Positions 1 to 8,266 of a stretch of 64,000 nucleotides of DNA are shown here, piece by piece (the first letter of the stretch is position 1; every line of letters starts with the position of its first letter). The DNA comes from Nodosilinea sp. PGN35 (GTDB lineage Bacteria > Cyanobacteriota > Cyanobacteriia > Phormidesmidales > Phormidesmidaceae). Under the pieces are notes generated by a model, which had not been told where the DNA came from, did not search any database, and saw only the letters and a program-made list of their open reading frames with translations. Made by a program: the position numbers and the translations under genes. The stretch spans positions 1-64,000 of the forward strand of contig NZ_JAQKQJ010000020.1 of NCBI RefSeq assembly GCF_029109325.1, read 5' to 3'.

Positions 1-126
1 GATTGGTTCAGGATTATGAGCAACTGCCTGAAAACGCCGAAGCGATGCTTCAAATTGCCATGATTCGCATCATGCTCAGGCGCTTGGCCTAATTCGCTAC
101 ACCCCTACCCCTTTTCAAACGCCCTC
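1..126 (+). mobile_element. Right end of an IS5-family insertion sequence
   Basis: The first 126 bases read as the 3' end of a transposase gene, a short non-coding tail and a terminal inverted repeat whose outer edge, read on the minus strand, begins GAGGGCGTTTGAAAAGGGG. The next bases, TTA at 127-129, fit the 3-bp TNA target used by the IS1031-type subgroup. Only this end is in the window, so the left repeat and the matching target duplication cannot be seen. The element sits inside the GGDEF domain of the neighbouring cyclase gene. Confidence 0.75.
3..92 (+). CDS. IS5-family transposase, C-terminal fragment (cut by window edge)
   Basis: Frame 3 encodes 29 residues ending in AMIRIMLRRLA followed by TAA. 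The pattern (K/R)DYExLPE...A-M-I-R-x-M-L-R-R-L-A is the standard C-terminus of IS5/IS4-type DDE transposases. The rest of the gene lies to the left of the window, so nothing can be said about its integrity. It reads toward the interrupted cyclase gene on the opposite strand. Confidence 0.75.
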   Translation: MVQDYEQLPENAEAMLQIAMIRIMLRRLA

Positions 127-1979
127 TTAAAGTGATCGATATCTAAAAACAGCAGCGCAAAGCGATACTGGCTCTGCTGCCGCGATCGCGTCAGGGCCAT
201 CTCCAGCCGCTCTTGCAGCTGCTTGCGGTTGGGTAACCCCGTCAGGCTGTCGTGGCAGGCATCGTGCTCTAGCTGGCGGCGCAGCCTCACCTGGTCGGTG
301 ACATCGCGGGAGGCGGTTTGGAGTTGCACCACCGTACCCCCAGCATCAACGATGGGGCGTGTAAAGGTCTCTAGCCAGATGTAATGGCCCTGGCGATGGC
401 GCATGCGGTATAAAACTGGCCTCTGATCTGGGGCTCGGCCCTCGGCAGGGGCTTGGAGATGCATCTGGCACTGGTCGAGGTCGTCGGGGTGGGCCAGGCT
501 ACAGGGCTGTAACCCGACCAAAGCATCGGGGGTATAGCCCAGCAGCCACTCCGCCGACGGGCTGACGTAGAGAAAGCGGCCATCTAACCCATGCAAACAG
601 ACCAGGTCACTGACATTTTCGGCCATCAGGCGAAAAAGCGCCGCCTGCTGCTGAATTTCAGCATGGGCATGCTCGATCTCGGCCTTAGAGCGCTGAAGGT
701 CACCAAAGGAAGCTTCTAGCCGGGCGGCCATGGCGTTAAAGGCATGGGCTAGCCCCTCTAGCTCTTGCAGGCCCGTGGGGCCAATGGCCTGGTTGAGATG
801 GCCATCGGCGATCGCCCGCGAGGCGGAGCTAAAGGCGCTCAGGGGGCGGGTAATCCAGCGGCTGGTGTAGAGGCCAGAGGCGATCGCCCCGGCCAGGGCT
901 AGGGCACAGAGGGCAATGGTGTTGCGGCGGCTGGCCTCGATCGCGGCCATAAAGTCGCTTTCAGGCATCACCACTACAATCAGCCAGTCGAGGCCAACGT
1001 CATCGGCCAGCGAGGCGACCTGCATAAACTGCTGCTCGTGGCCCAGCCTAAACTCGGCCTGCTGCGGTTGAACCCTGCCCCAGTCGCCCCCCGCCTGGTT
1101 GAACAACAGCTGGGCGGTAGCGCGAATCAGCGGGTCTTGGTCGAGCAATGAGTAAGACTGCTGAGGATTGCCCTGGACAGACTCAACCGGGGCGGTCTGG
1201 GTAGAGCTGGCCACCAGCAGGCCAGCGCGATCGATGATGAACGCCTGGCCCCGGTCGCTAATGTGCATATCCTGCAAAAAATCGCTGATGTGGGTGAGGA
1301 AGAAATTGTTGCCCAGCACCCCAATTAGGGCACCATCGTCACCGTACACGGGCCTAGAGGCCGGCAGAGCCATCACCGGATAGGCGTGATAGGGAAACAC
1401 CTCTCCCCAAACTGGCCCCTGGGCCTGCAGAGCCGCTCTGTACCAGGGCCGAGTCTGTGTATTCCAGCCCGCCGTTGACCGCAACACCTCCTGGGGTTGC
1501 CCTGTCGTCCCATCGACTTTGACAAACTGAATATAGTTATCTAAAGATGGCCCCGCCCGCATCAGCTGGCTGCCCCGCTGTCCAAGGGTGGTGTAGCCCA
1601 CAAACTCACCATCGGCCCTGCCAAAAAAGATCGAGTCGATGTGGCCGAACTGCCGTGACTGCCGCATAAAGTGGCGAAACATCGCCTCTTCGTCGGTCGG
1701 GTCTAGCTGCCCCAGGTCGATGGCATCGTAGGTCAGCTGGTTGACCAGGTGGGAGGTCGCCAAAAATGCTTCCAGCTTGTACTCAATGTGGTGAGTGACG
1801 GAGTCCCGCAGCTGGCTGGCTACCTGGTTCACCGCCCGCTGGCCCTGGCGCAGGGAGAGCCACCCCGTCAGCCCTACCGCCGCCGAGACCTGGAGCACAA
1901 AGGGCACGACCAGCAGCAGCCGCAGGGGTATGCGGTTAAACGTACCTCGGTTGGGCAGTGGAGGAAAAGAACGCCCCAT
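105..1979 (-). pseudogene. Membrane diguanylate cyclase (Cache-HAMP-PAS-GGDEF) truncated by an IS
   Basis: Visible parts in order: an N-terminal membrane segment, a large extracytoplasmic dCache-like sensor domain (including a TRPWYRAA motif), a second membrane segment, HAMP, a PAS domain with PAC tail, and the start of a GGDEF domain (HDSLTGLPNR, then FLDIDHFK). Right after DHFK the frame runs into the IS inverted repeat and stops at RAFEKG. The GG(D/E)EF active site and everything after it are missing, so cyclic-di-GMP synthesis is not expected. Genuine sequence is about 127-1979. The reading frame opens at a TTG at 2027, but the ATG at 1979 is the likelier start. The missing end should lie beyond the IS. 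Confidence 0.85.
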
Positions 1980-2086
1980 GTAGCCTGTGTTACCAACAGC
2001 TCTATTAGTATTCCTGCTGGGGGTCAAAACTAAGCGATCGACATCACAATTTTACGAACCGGGGCCGCCAGGGCTGGGGTACTGAC

Positions 2087-3265
2087 TCAGCTGAGACGCC
2101 CTGCCACAAACGCTTCTAGCCGCTCCATCCCCTCTAGAATGGTCTCCATACCGGTGGCGTAGGAAATGCGAACGGTACCCTCAGCCCCAAAGGCGATTCC
2201 CGGAATGGCGGCTACATACTTTTCGTTGAGCAGCTCGGTACAAAAGTCGAGGGAGGGAATGCCCAGGGTGCTGATGTCGATATAGAGGTAAAAAGCCCCC
2301 TCGGGTTCGCCACAGCGGAGCCCCTCAATGGCGCGGCACCGCTCAATAATCGCCTGGCGGCGCTCGGCAAAGGCGCGCCCCATGGTGGCAATGCAGTCCT
2401 GGGAGCCCTCAAGGGCGGCGATCGCACCATACTGCGCAAAAGTACACACGTTAGAGGTGCTGTGGCTCTGTAAAGTGGCTACCGCTTTGATCAGCTGCTC
2501 TGGCCCGGCCAGATAGCCCACCCGCCAGCCGGTCATTGAGTAGGCCTTGGCAAACCCGTTACTAATAATGGTGTGCTCAAAGGCTGCGGGCGACACAGCC
2601 CCGATGCTCAAGTGAGTTGCCCCGTTGTAGAGAATTTTCTCGTAGATTTCGTCCGACACCACCCAGATATCGGCCTCCACCACCACCGCCGCCAGGGCCG
2701 CAATCTCCGCCGGAGAATACACCATGCCCGTGGGGTTAGAGGGGGTGTTGAGGATAAACAGTTTGGTCTTCGGGGTGATTGCCTGGCGCAGCTGCTCGGG
2801 GGTGATGCGGTAGTTTTGTTCGGCGGTGGTGGGCACAATCACTGGCGTACCCCCGGCCAGCTTCACCATCTCGGGGTAGCTCAGCCAGTAGGGGGCCGGA
2901 ATAATCACCTCGTCCCCCGGCTCGATCAAAACCATCATCAGGCCGTAGAGGGAATGCTTGCCGCCGTTGGTGACAATCACGTTTTCGGGGCCGTAGCAGA
3001 GACCGTTGTCCTGCTGAAGTTTGTTGGCGATCGCCTGGCGCAGGGCCGGTTCGCCCGCCGCGGGGCCGTAGCGGGTTTTGCCCGCGTCGAGGGCAGCCTT
3101 GGCCGCCGCCTTGATGTGCTCAGGGGTGTCGAAGTCGGGTTCGCCAGCGCTAAAGCTGCACACCGGCAAGCCCTCCGCCTTCATGGCCTTGGCCCGAGCC
3201 GAGATCGCCAGAGTCATCGATGGCGTTACGCAGGTTACACGGTTTGCCAGGGCTAATCGGGGCAC
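2087..3265 (-). CDS. aspC: Class I/II aspartate aminotransferase (PLP-dependent)
   Basis: A 392-residue fold-type I aminotransferase that probably interconverts aspartate/2-oxoglutarate and oxaloacetate/glutamate in the cytosol. It resembles the Ib subgroup, some of whose members also transaminate prephenate. Visible motifs: FSAGEPDFDTP near residue 38, NTPSNPTG at 173-180, SDEIYE at 204-209, the PLP-binding lysine in NGFAKAYSMTGWR (about Lys240) and the C-terminal RISYAT with the substrate-binding arginine. The length is normal. The start is a GTG with the usual N-terminus (ANRVTCVTPSMTLAI). It is divergent from the patX-hetR pair, with 368 bp between them. Confidence 0.93.
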   Translation of the reverse strand: MPRLALANRVTCVTPSMTLAISARAKAMKAEGLPVCSFSAGEPDFDTPEHIKAAAKAALDAGKTRYGPAAGEPALRQAIANKLQQDNGLCYGPENVIVTNGGKHSLYGLMMVLIEPGDEVIIPAPYWLSYPEMVKLAGGTPVIVPTTAEQNYRITPEQLRQAITPKTKLFILNTPSNPTGMVYSPAEIAALAAVVVEADIWVVSDEIYEKILYNGATHLSIGAVSPAAFEHTIISNGFAKAYSMTGWRVGYLAGPEQLIKAVATLQSHSTSNVCTFAQYGAIAALEGSQDCIATMGRAFAERRQAIIERCRAIEGLRCGEPEGAFYLYIDISTLGIPSLDFCTELLNEKYVAAIPGIAFGAEGTVRISYATGMETILEGMERLEAFVAGRLS

Positions 3266-3633
3266 GGCCAGACCTCAACGAACGATGGCTAGCGCTCCCC
3301 CGGAACGATGGCTGGGGGCCGCTAACTAGAACATAATTACATTCCCCATAGAGTAGATCGTTTGGTCAGTTCTGACCATTGCTGCCGGTTTTTTTTGGGA
3401 TCGCGATCGCCCTGCCAGGGGCGCTGTTGGCCCCAGCAGCAACACCTCTAGCCAAGGCCCACTCTGTGCCGAGGCCAAAACTGTGGGCGGAACCCCAGTA
3501 AATTTGGGCCCAGTAAATTTGGGTGAGAAAGAGCCTTATTTGAGAAATCCGCAAATTTACGCATAAAGATTTTCCTGACTGAGGAGGGACAGGTTTGTAA
3601 CTAGGACTAGAAGCGCTAACAAGGCCACGTCCT
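3266..3633. promoter_or_regulatory. Intergenic region between aspC and patX
   Basis: No gene is supported here. It should hold the promoters of both divergent genes. Visible elements are a perfect palindrome GGTCAG-TT-CTGACC at 3364-3377, a HIP1 site at 3403-3410, and a 15-bp tandem repeat at 3494-3523. The DIF1 element reported upstream of patX genes (TCCGGA) has no perfect copy; the closest are TCCGCA at 3548-3553 and TCCTGA at 3573-3578. A GGAGGG at 3583-3588 is too far from the patX start to be its ribosome site. Confidence 0.6.
3494..3523. repeat. Perfect 15-bp tandem repeat in the patX upstream region
   Basis: CCCAGTAAATTTGGG occurs twice with no gap (3494-3508 and 3509-3523). Each unit is itself an imperfect palindrome (CCCA...TGGG), so the pair offers two identical dyad sites about 110-140 bp upstream of the patX start. 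This could be an operator, but that is inference from symmetry and position only. Confidence 0.85.
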
Positions 3634-3948
3634 ATGCACCCTTCCATCCCCTGTTCTTCGATGACTCGTCTGGCCTGCGCCGCTAGCCTGGGCCTGGTAA
3701 TGATCGCAGCTCCCCTGGGGCTCTCCGTCGCTCTCCAAGCTAGCTCTGGAGCCACCCTGCGAGCCACCGTTCGCTCTGAGGACGATCGCGGCAGCGGTCG
3801 CCTCAGCCGGGTTCCGGCGATCGCCGGCTGGCTCAGCTTTCGCGGCAGCGGCCGGGTTGACCCTACCCCTCCTCAGCCATCCCAGCGCTGGGATGCCCCC
3901 GTTGCCTACCGGGGCAGCGGCAGAATCACTCAGCCCCGCACCACTTAG
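3634..3948 (+). CDS. patX: PatX-like exported precursor with three RGSGR peptides
   Basis: A 104-residue protein with a hydrophobic N-terminal export signal (about residues 11-36) and a low-complexity remainder carrying RGSGR three times: residues 52-56, 70-74 and 93-97 (DNA 3787-3801, 3841-3855, 3910-3924). RGSGR is the active pentapeptide of the heterocyst inhibitors PatS and HetN, which binds the C-terminal hood domain of HetR. PatX is the signal-plus-RGSGR family described as co-occurring with HetR in filamentous cyanobacteria. Here hetR is the next gene downstream on the same strand. The residues before each motif differ (DD, SF, AY); the first is closest to the ERGSGR of HetN. The start could also be the ATG at 3661. 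Family assignment rests on motif, signal and neighbour, since overall similarity is low. Confidence 0.85.
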   Translation: MHPSIPCSSMTRLACAASLGLVMIAAPLGLSVALQASSGATLRATVRSEDDRGSGRLSRVPAIAGWLSFRGSGRVDPTPPQPSQRWDAPVAYRGSGRITQPRTT

Positions 3949-4307
3949 GCTTGCCCAGCCCTCTGGTTCCCGTGAACTAGGCGGCCTGGGTGATCTAGGC
4001 CCCGCCCTGAGCAACTTAGATGAATTTAACCTGCGATGTGGGTCAATTTTGCAGGTTTTGAGTCACACTTAGACGTAATCAGGCTGTAGTTTTTCTGGCC
4101 AACGGGTTAGCTCCGAGGCCTTCGTAAAGCTTTAGACAAATCCAGCGTATTTATATTGCATTTTTATATTGGGTTACCCAGGGTGCATCTCCTGGCAGAG
4201 CATTTAGATTAAGCTGTATCTGCTATTTCCGGCGATTTTCAGCGGTTTTGCACCCCTAGCAGCGGGGGGCGCGAGATTGCCTGTTGTTCTGAGTTTTCCC
4301 AAGTCCG
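3949..4307 (+). promoter_or_regulatory. hetR upstream region
   Basis: A 359-bp gap with no supported gene that should carry the hetR promoter. AT-rich stretches with two TTTATATTG/TTATATTGG copies lie near 4150-4172. A palindrome TGGGTTACCCA is at 4170-4180, and CCCC-7 nt-GGGG is at 4253-4267. The palindrome loosely recalls the GGGGT/ACCCC arms of published HetR targets in Anabaena, but the spacing differs. No NtcA site of the form GTA-N8-TAC was seen. These are candidates by eye, not demonstrated sites. Confidence 0.4.
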
Positions 4308-5246
4308 ATGGCTGAACCCCTTCTCTCAATGCCTTTATCTCCCCTGGCCGTGGAAGACGAAGCTCTAATTCGCCGTCTCAGTCCCAGCGCCATCGACCAG
4401 ATATTGCTCTATATCGCCTTCAGCGCGATGCGCACGGGCGGCCATCGCCACGGCGCTTTTCTAGACGCAGCGGCAACGGCAGCCAAGTGCGCCATCTATA
4501 TGACCTATCTCGAGCAGGGCGAGAACCTGCGGATGACAGGCCACCTGCACCATATCGAGCCCAAGCGAGTCAAGGCCATTGTCGAAGAAATGCGCCAGGC
4601 TCTCACCGAGGGCAAGCTGCTCAAAATGCTCGGTTCTCAGGAGCCCCGCTACCTGATTCAGTTTCCCTACATGTGGCTGCGACGCTACCCCTGGCAGCCA
4701 GGGCAGTCACGGGTGTCGGGCACGTCGCTCACCAGCGATGAAAAGGCGCTGCTGGAAAGCAAGCTGCCTGCGCCCTGTCCCGACGCTCGAATTATTAACT
4801 CATTTCAGTTTCTAGAACTGATCGAAATTCTCCACGAGAAGTCGCAGGATGATCTGCCCGCCGATCATCGCGTGCCCCTCAGTGAGGCCCTGGCTGAGCA
4901 CATTCGGCGGCGGTTAATCTATTCGGGCACTGTAGCGCGTATTGATGCCTCCTGGGGCGCTTCATACTACGGGCTGGCCCGCTCGTCCTACGCTCCGGTC
5001 GATGATCAGGAGCGCATGTACGCCATGGTCGAAGACACGGCCCAGTACTTTCGCATGATGCGCGAGTGGGCCAACTGCCTGCCTGGTACCATGCGGGTTT
5101 TAGAAGAACTAGACATTCCCGCCAACCATCGCGAGACCGCCCTGCAAGAGCTAGACGAAGTCATTCGCGCCTGGGCTGACAAGTACCACCAGCCGGGGGG
5201 AGAACCAACGCTCTTGCAAATGGTGATCGGACACCATGTCAAATAG
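4308..5246 (+). CDS. hetR: HetR, master regulator of filament patterning
   Basis: A 312-residue protein matching Anabaena HetR along its whole length as recalled, including HRHGAFLDAAATAAKCAIY, MTGHLHHIEPKRVK and LGSQEPRYLIQFPY. HetR is a dimeric DNA-binding activator of heterocyst genes that is inhibited by RGSGR peptides. The hood-domain segment that contacts the peptide in Anabaena (LEELD, residues 252-256 there) is conserved at 265-269. The N-terminus is about 13 residues longer than the Anabaena protein; an internal ATG at 4329 is an alternative start. In strains that lack heterocysts HetR is still widely present, with a less understood role. It follows the RGSGR precursor by 359 bp, so regulator and inhibitor form a local pair. 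A tandem repeat overlaps its stop codon. Confidence 0.97.
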   Translation: MAEPLLSMPLSPLAVEDEALIRRLSPSAIDQILLYIAFSAMRTGGHRHGAFLDAAATAAKCAIYMTYLEQGENLRMTGHLHHIEPKRVKAIVEEMRQALTEGKLLKMLGSQEPRYLIQFPYMWLRRYPWQPGQSRVSGTSLTSDEKALLESKLPAPCPDARIINSFQFLELIEILHEKSQDDLPADHRVPLSEALAEHIRRRLIYSGTVARIDASWGASYYGLARSSYAPVDDQERMYAMVEDTAQYFRMMREWANCLPGTMRVLEELDIPANHRETALQELDEVIRAWADKYHQPGGEPTLLQMVIGHHVK

Positions 5247-5273
5247 CCTGTAGGGGTCAAATAGCCTGTAGGG
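5238..5273. repeat. 18-bp tandem duplication across the hetR stop codon
   Basis: GTCAAATAGCCTGTAGGG is present twice back to back (5238-5255 and 5256-5273). The first copy contains the last hetR codons and the TAG stop (5244-5246). The second lies just outside the gene. It looks like a slippage duplication and leaves the protein unchanged. Confidence 0.9.
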
Positions 5274-5300
5274 CGCGCTCCTTTAAACCTAGCGCTGAAC

Positions 5301-5335
5301 CCAGAGCGGCTTAGTCAAAGACTAAGCCGCTCTGG
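5301..5335. terminator. Perfect 16-bp hairpin between convergent hetR and the 5377 gene
   Basis: CCAGAGCGGCTTAGTC at 5301-5316, a 3-nt AAA loop, and its exact complement at 5320-5335. There is no T run on either side. Its position between two convergent genes suggests a bidirectional terminator or an mRNA 3'-end stabiliser. Confidence 0.6.
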
Positions 5336-5376
5336 GCTGTGGTGTATAGCTCTGTACCGGGAACTTCGTACCCGGT

Positions 5377-6852
5377 CTATACCGTGCGGCGGCGCACCGC
5401 GCGGCCAAAGCTGGGCAGCTCGACTGCGGCAATGGAGGCGATCTTTTTCTGCGATCGCAGCGGATACACCAGGGGCGACGGCGACGCCTTGGCAGGGCCG
5501 TTTAAGTAGGCGGGCAGCGTGGGGGCTGGTGCCTGGGTGGAGGCCGCCGGGGCGGCGGGCTGGGGTGACCGGGTGGGCTGGGGCAATGGGGTCGTCGCAG
5601 CTGCGGGCATTGGCCGGGGCTCAGGAGCGGGGGCGGGGGGCTCGGTGATGGGCTCTCCCCAGGGGGAGGGCTCAGTAAAGAGAGACCCCGTCCCCAAATC
5701 AGCGGCGATCGCGGGCGGCGAGCTGTCTTTCTCCAGCCGGATTTCCTCCAGCCGGTCTTCCTCCAGTTGGTTTTCCTCTGGCTGGTCTGCCTGGAGCCAT
5801 GGGTCGGCTGTCGCTGGTTGGGGAGGTGAAACCGCTGGCATCACGGGCGTTACGGGCTCCGGCAGCGCCAGATGAGGGGCCAGATGGGGGCCAACTGCCG
5901 GGCTTGGTTCGGGTGCTGGCGGTCGTTCGGTCTGGGGAATAGCTGAGGCCGACACCGGGCTCGATCCAGCGCTGCGCAGGCCCCGCAGTAGGTGGGCCAG
6001 GCTGGGGTTGTCGCTGGTGGCGCGGTTGCCCGCTGACCAGGGCTGAATCTGCTGCGATCGCGGCATGGCCACCGGCTGCCCGGCCTCTTCCAGTACTGGA
6101 CTGAGCAGCTGGCCCTGAATAGCCGTGGGGCCTGGGGCCGGGGCGCTAGCGGCAGCTGGCGTCATATTCAAACACTTTTCCAGAGCCGCTTTGAACTGAA
6201 GCGTATAGCGCTGCTGGCGATGCAGGCGCGCTTTGAGGTCGCGGCAGGTTTCTTCGGCCTGGTGCAGGGCGGTGTTTTTTTCGCCAAACCGCTGCTGCAA
6301 GAGAGTGCACTCTCGCTCTAACTGGGCAACTCGCTGCTGGTTTACCTCTAGCTCGGCCTGGAGCGTTTCGTTGTGGATGGTGGTGCGGCGCAGTCCGTCG
6401 TTGGCAATGTCGAGTTCACTGAGCAGTTGGGCAATCTGCTGCTGCACGGGGCCGGGGGTTACCCCTCCCGGCAGACCGCCGGGAGGATTTTGGGTGCGCT
6501 CAATTTCGGCCTGGAGGGCCACCTGCGATCGCTCCAGGGCCTCCTCAAGTTCAGTTACGCGCAGCAGCAGGGCATCATTACACTGGTTGAGATCTTGAAT
6601 CAGCTGCACCAAATCCTCGGGATCGGGTTCAGCGGCATCTACGCGATCTGCTGAGCTATCGGATGCTGACAACCAGCCCTCGGCCTCGGCGATTTCCGCC
6701 CCATGAACGAGGGGCCGTTGACCAGGAAAAGTGACCGTTTCCCAACCGTCGCCCGCCGAGGGGACGGGCTGGTCTACGGCCTCCCCAGCGTTGTAGGACA
6801 AAGGGTTGCCCTGGGGGTCGGGGGAAGCGCTTGAAGCCGTAGTGTCAGTCAT
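5377..6852 (-). CDS. Coiled-coil, proline/alanine-rich protein of unknown function
   Basis: Not recognised beyond its being a cyanobacterial-type conserved protein. About 491 residues from the ATG at 6852; a TTG at 6897 would add 15. The N-terminal 80 residues are acidic and polar. Residues about 80-250 are heptad-rich (QLIQDLNQCNDALLLRVTEL and similar), predicting a long coiled coil. The rest is a Pro/Ala/Gln-rich linker with a short direct repeat (EENQLEEDRLEEIRLEKD). A basic C-terminus follows (FGRAVRRRTV). There is no signal peptide or membrane segment, so it is probably a cytoplasmic scaffold or structural protein. It is convergent with hetR and divergent from the glycosyltransferase at 7128. 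Confidence 0.8.
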   Translation of the reverse strand: MTDTTASSASPDPQGNPLSYNAGEAVDQPVPSAGDGWETVTFPGQRPLVHGAEIAEAEGWLSASDSSADRVDAAEPDPEDLVQLIQDLNQCNDALLLRVTELEEALERSQVALQAEIERTQNPPGGLPGGVTPGPVQQQIAQLLSELDIANDGLRRTTIHNETLQAELEVNQQRVAQLERECTLLQQRFGEKNTALHQAEETCRDLKARLHRQQRYTLQFKAALEKCLNMTPAAASAPAPGPTAIQGQLLSPVLEEAGQPVAMPRSQQIQPWSAGNRATSDNPSLAHLLRGLRSAGSSPVSASAIPQTERPPAPEPSPAVGPHLAPHLALPEPVTPVMPAVSPPQPATADPWLQADQPEENQLEEDRLEEIRLEKDSSPPAIAADLGTGSLFTEPSPWGEPITEPPAPAPEPRPMPAAATTPLPQPTRSPQPAAPAASTQAPAPTLPAYLNGPAKASPSPLVYPLRSQKKIASIAAVELPSFGRAVRRRTV

Positions 6853-7127
6853 AGGGTTGCCTGATCCTGGTCGCGTAGTCTCACACTCAATACTCAACCA
6901 CTAAGGGGGCTGTTGACCCCTAAGATTAGCTAATTTTGCCAATTTATTCACTTTATTTATTGACTATTTAATGACACCCTGCCTGTTGATGGCCTTAGTG
7001 TATCCTTTACCTCCGCTTTTTCTTTTCTGCCTAAAGTCATAGCTGACTAACTACGGGGCAGGCGCGTGACTCCAGGGCACTGCCAGACAAGCCCCTAACC
7101 GCTAGGCCAATCTGTTGAGCAACTCCT

Positions 7128-8063
7128 ATGACACCGATCGCTACGACAACTTCAAGCGCTGCATCGCTGGCGCTGGCTACCCTCAGCTACGGCCCTGACT
7201 ACCCCCGCTGTCAACTGCTGGTCGAGAGCGTGAGGCAGCTCAGCCAGGCTCCGGTGCAGCACTACATCATTGTCGATCAGCGAGACTATTCAATGTTCAA
7301 GGCGTTGGCTAACCCAAGCACCGAGATTTTGACCGTAGAATCGCTGCTGCCCTCCTGGATTCGCCGCGTTCCTCTAGTGAACCGCGCCTGGCTAAGCTGT
7401 AAAACGCTGCCCATTCGCAACTGGGTGTTGCAGCAGTTGGTCAAGCTCTCCTTTGCCCGCTGTGCTTCTGAGACGATTACGGTTTTTGTCGATTCCGATG
7501 TGGCGTTTATCCGCCCCTTCGATCTGACTCCCTGGGCTCGACAGGATCAAACTAGGCTGTTCCGGGTGCCCGAGTTCTATAGTGCCGACTTTGAACCCCT
7601 CTACAGGGCGGCCTACCGGCTGCTGGGGCTAGAGGGTTACCGCTACGGGATGGCGCGCCCCAACTACATTGGCAACTTAATTAGCTGGCAGCAGAGCAAT
7701 GTGGTGGCCCTGTGCGATCGCCTAGAGCAGGTCGGGGGGCGTCCCTGGCTCGAGACCCTGGCTCGCTCTAAAACCCTGTCAGAATATATTCTCTACGGGG
7801 TGTTTGTCGATCAGGTTCTGGGCGAGGCCGCAGGGCACAGCTACGACTGGTCGCCCCTGTGCCACGAATACTGGCGGCCCCAGCCCCTAGACGCCCGTCA
7901 GCTGGCCGAGTTTTTTGCCGCCGCTCGGCCCGAGCACATCGCCGTGATGATCTCAGCCAAGGCGGGCATAGCCCCCGATCGCTACCGTTCCTATCTTGAG
8001 CGCCTGAGGGTTGAATCTTTGAGCCGTCAGCACCAGGAGCCCCTGCCTCCGCTGTGGGCGTAA
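7128..8063 (+). CDS. DUF6492-like glycosyltransferase-type protein
   Basis: A 311-residue soluble protein. The N-terminus ATLSYGPDYPRCQLLVESV resembles a GT-A nucleotide-sugar fold, and FVDSDVAFIRPFD (about residues 122-134) supplies the DxD-type motif that would bind metal and sugar nucleotide. The pattern fits the DUF6492 group, whose substrate is not known. It is transcribed alone and divergently from the coiled-coil gene. With the nearby HpsJ-like and UDP-sugar genes it may act in surface polysaccharide synthesis; that is context inference. Confidence 0.7.
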   Translation: MTPIATTTSSAASLALATLSYGPDYPRCQLLVESVRQLSQAPVQHYIIVDQRDYSMFKALANPSTEILTVESLLPSWIRRVPLVNRAWLSCKTLPIRNWVLQQLVKLSFARCASETITVFVDSDVAFIRPFDLTPWARQDQTRLFRVPEFYSADFEPLYRAAYRLLGLEGYRYGMARPNYIGNLISWQQSNVVALCDRLEQVGGRPWLETLARSKTLSEYILYGVFVDQVLGEAAGHSYDWSPLCHEYWRPQPLDARQLAEFFAAARPEHIAVMISAKAGIAPDRYRSYLERLRVESLSRQHQEPLPPLWA

Positions 8064-8266
8064 ATCGCCGTCTCCAACAGCGAAAGAGCGGTGGAGCTAA
8101 AGTTTCCGGGAACCCACCCCCCACCCTTGATAGACATAGAGAGCATCGGCGGAAATCCCTCGACTCCTGGGATCGCCCCGACCGCAGCGCTATCCCAAAT
8201 TGTCTACTATTAGAGTCGGGGTGAAGTCGGCATCACTGTTGTTTTCGGGTTAAACAGCGTCAACTA

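Noticed and set aside
2573..3256. 227-codon plus-strand frame opposite aspC
   Set aside because: Antisense shadow of a clearly conserved aminotransferase.
3366..4014. Two minus-strand open frames overlapping patX (3366-3767 and 3616-4014)
   Set aside because: They run against the patX gene and through its promoter, have no ribosome site or known domain, and the plus-strand gene is strongly supported by its motifs.
4170..4180. TGGGTTACCCA as a HetR operator
   Set aside because: The arms partly resemble the known target, but spacing differs and the site is short, so it is noted as a candidate only.
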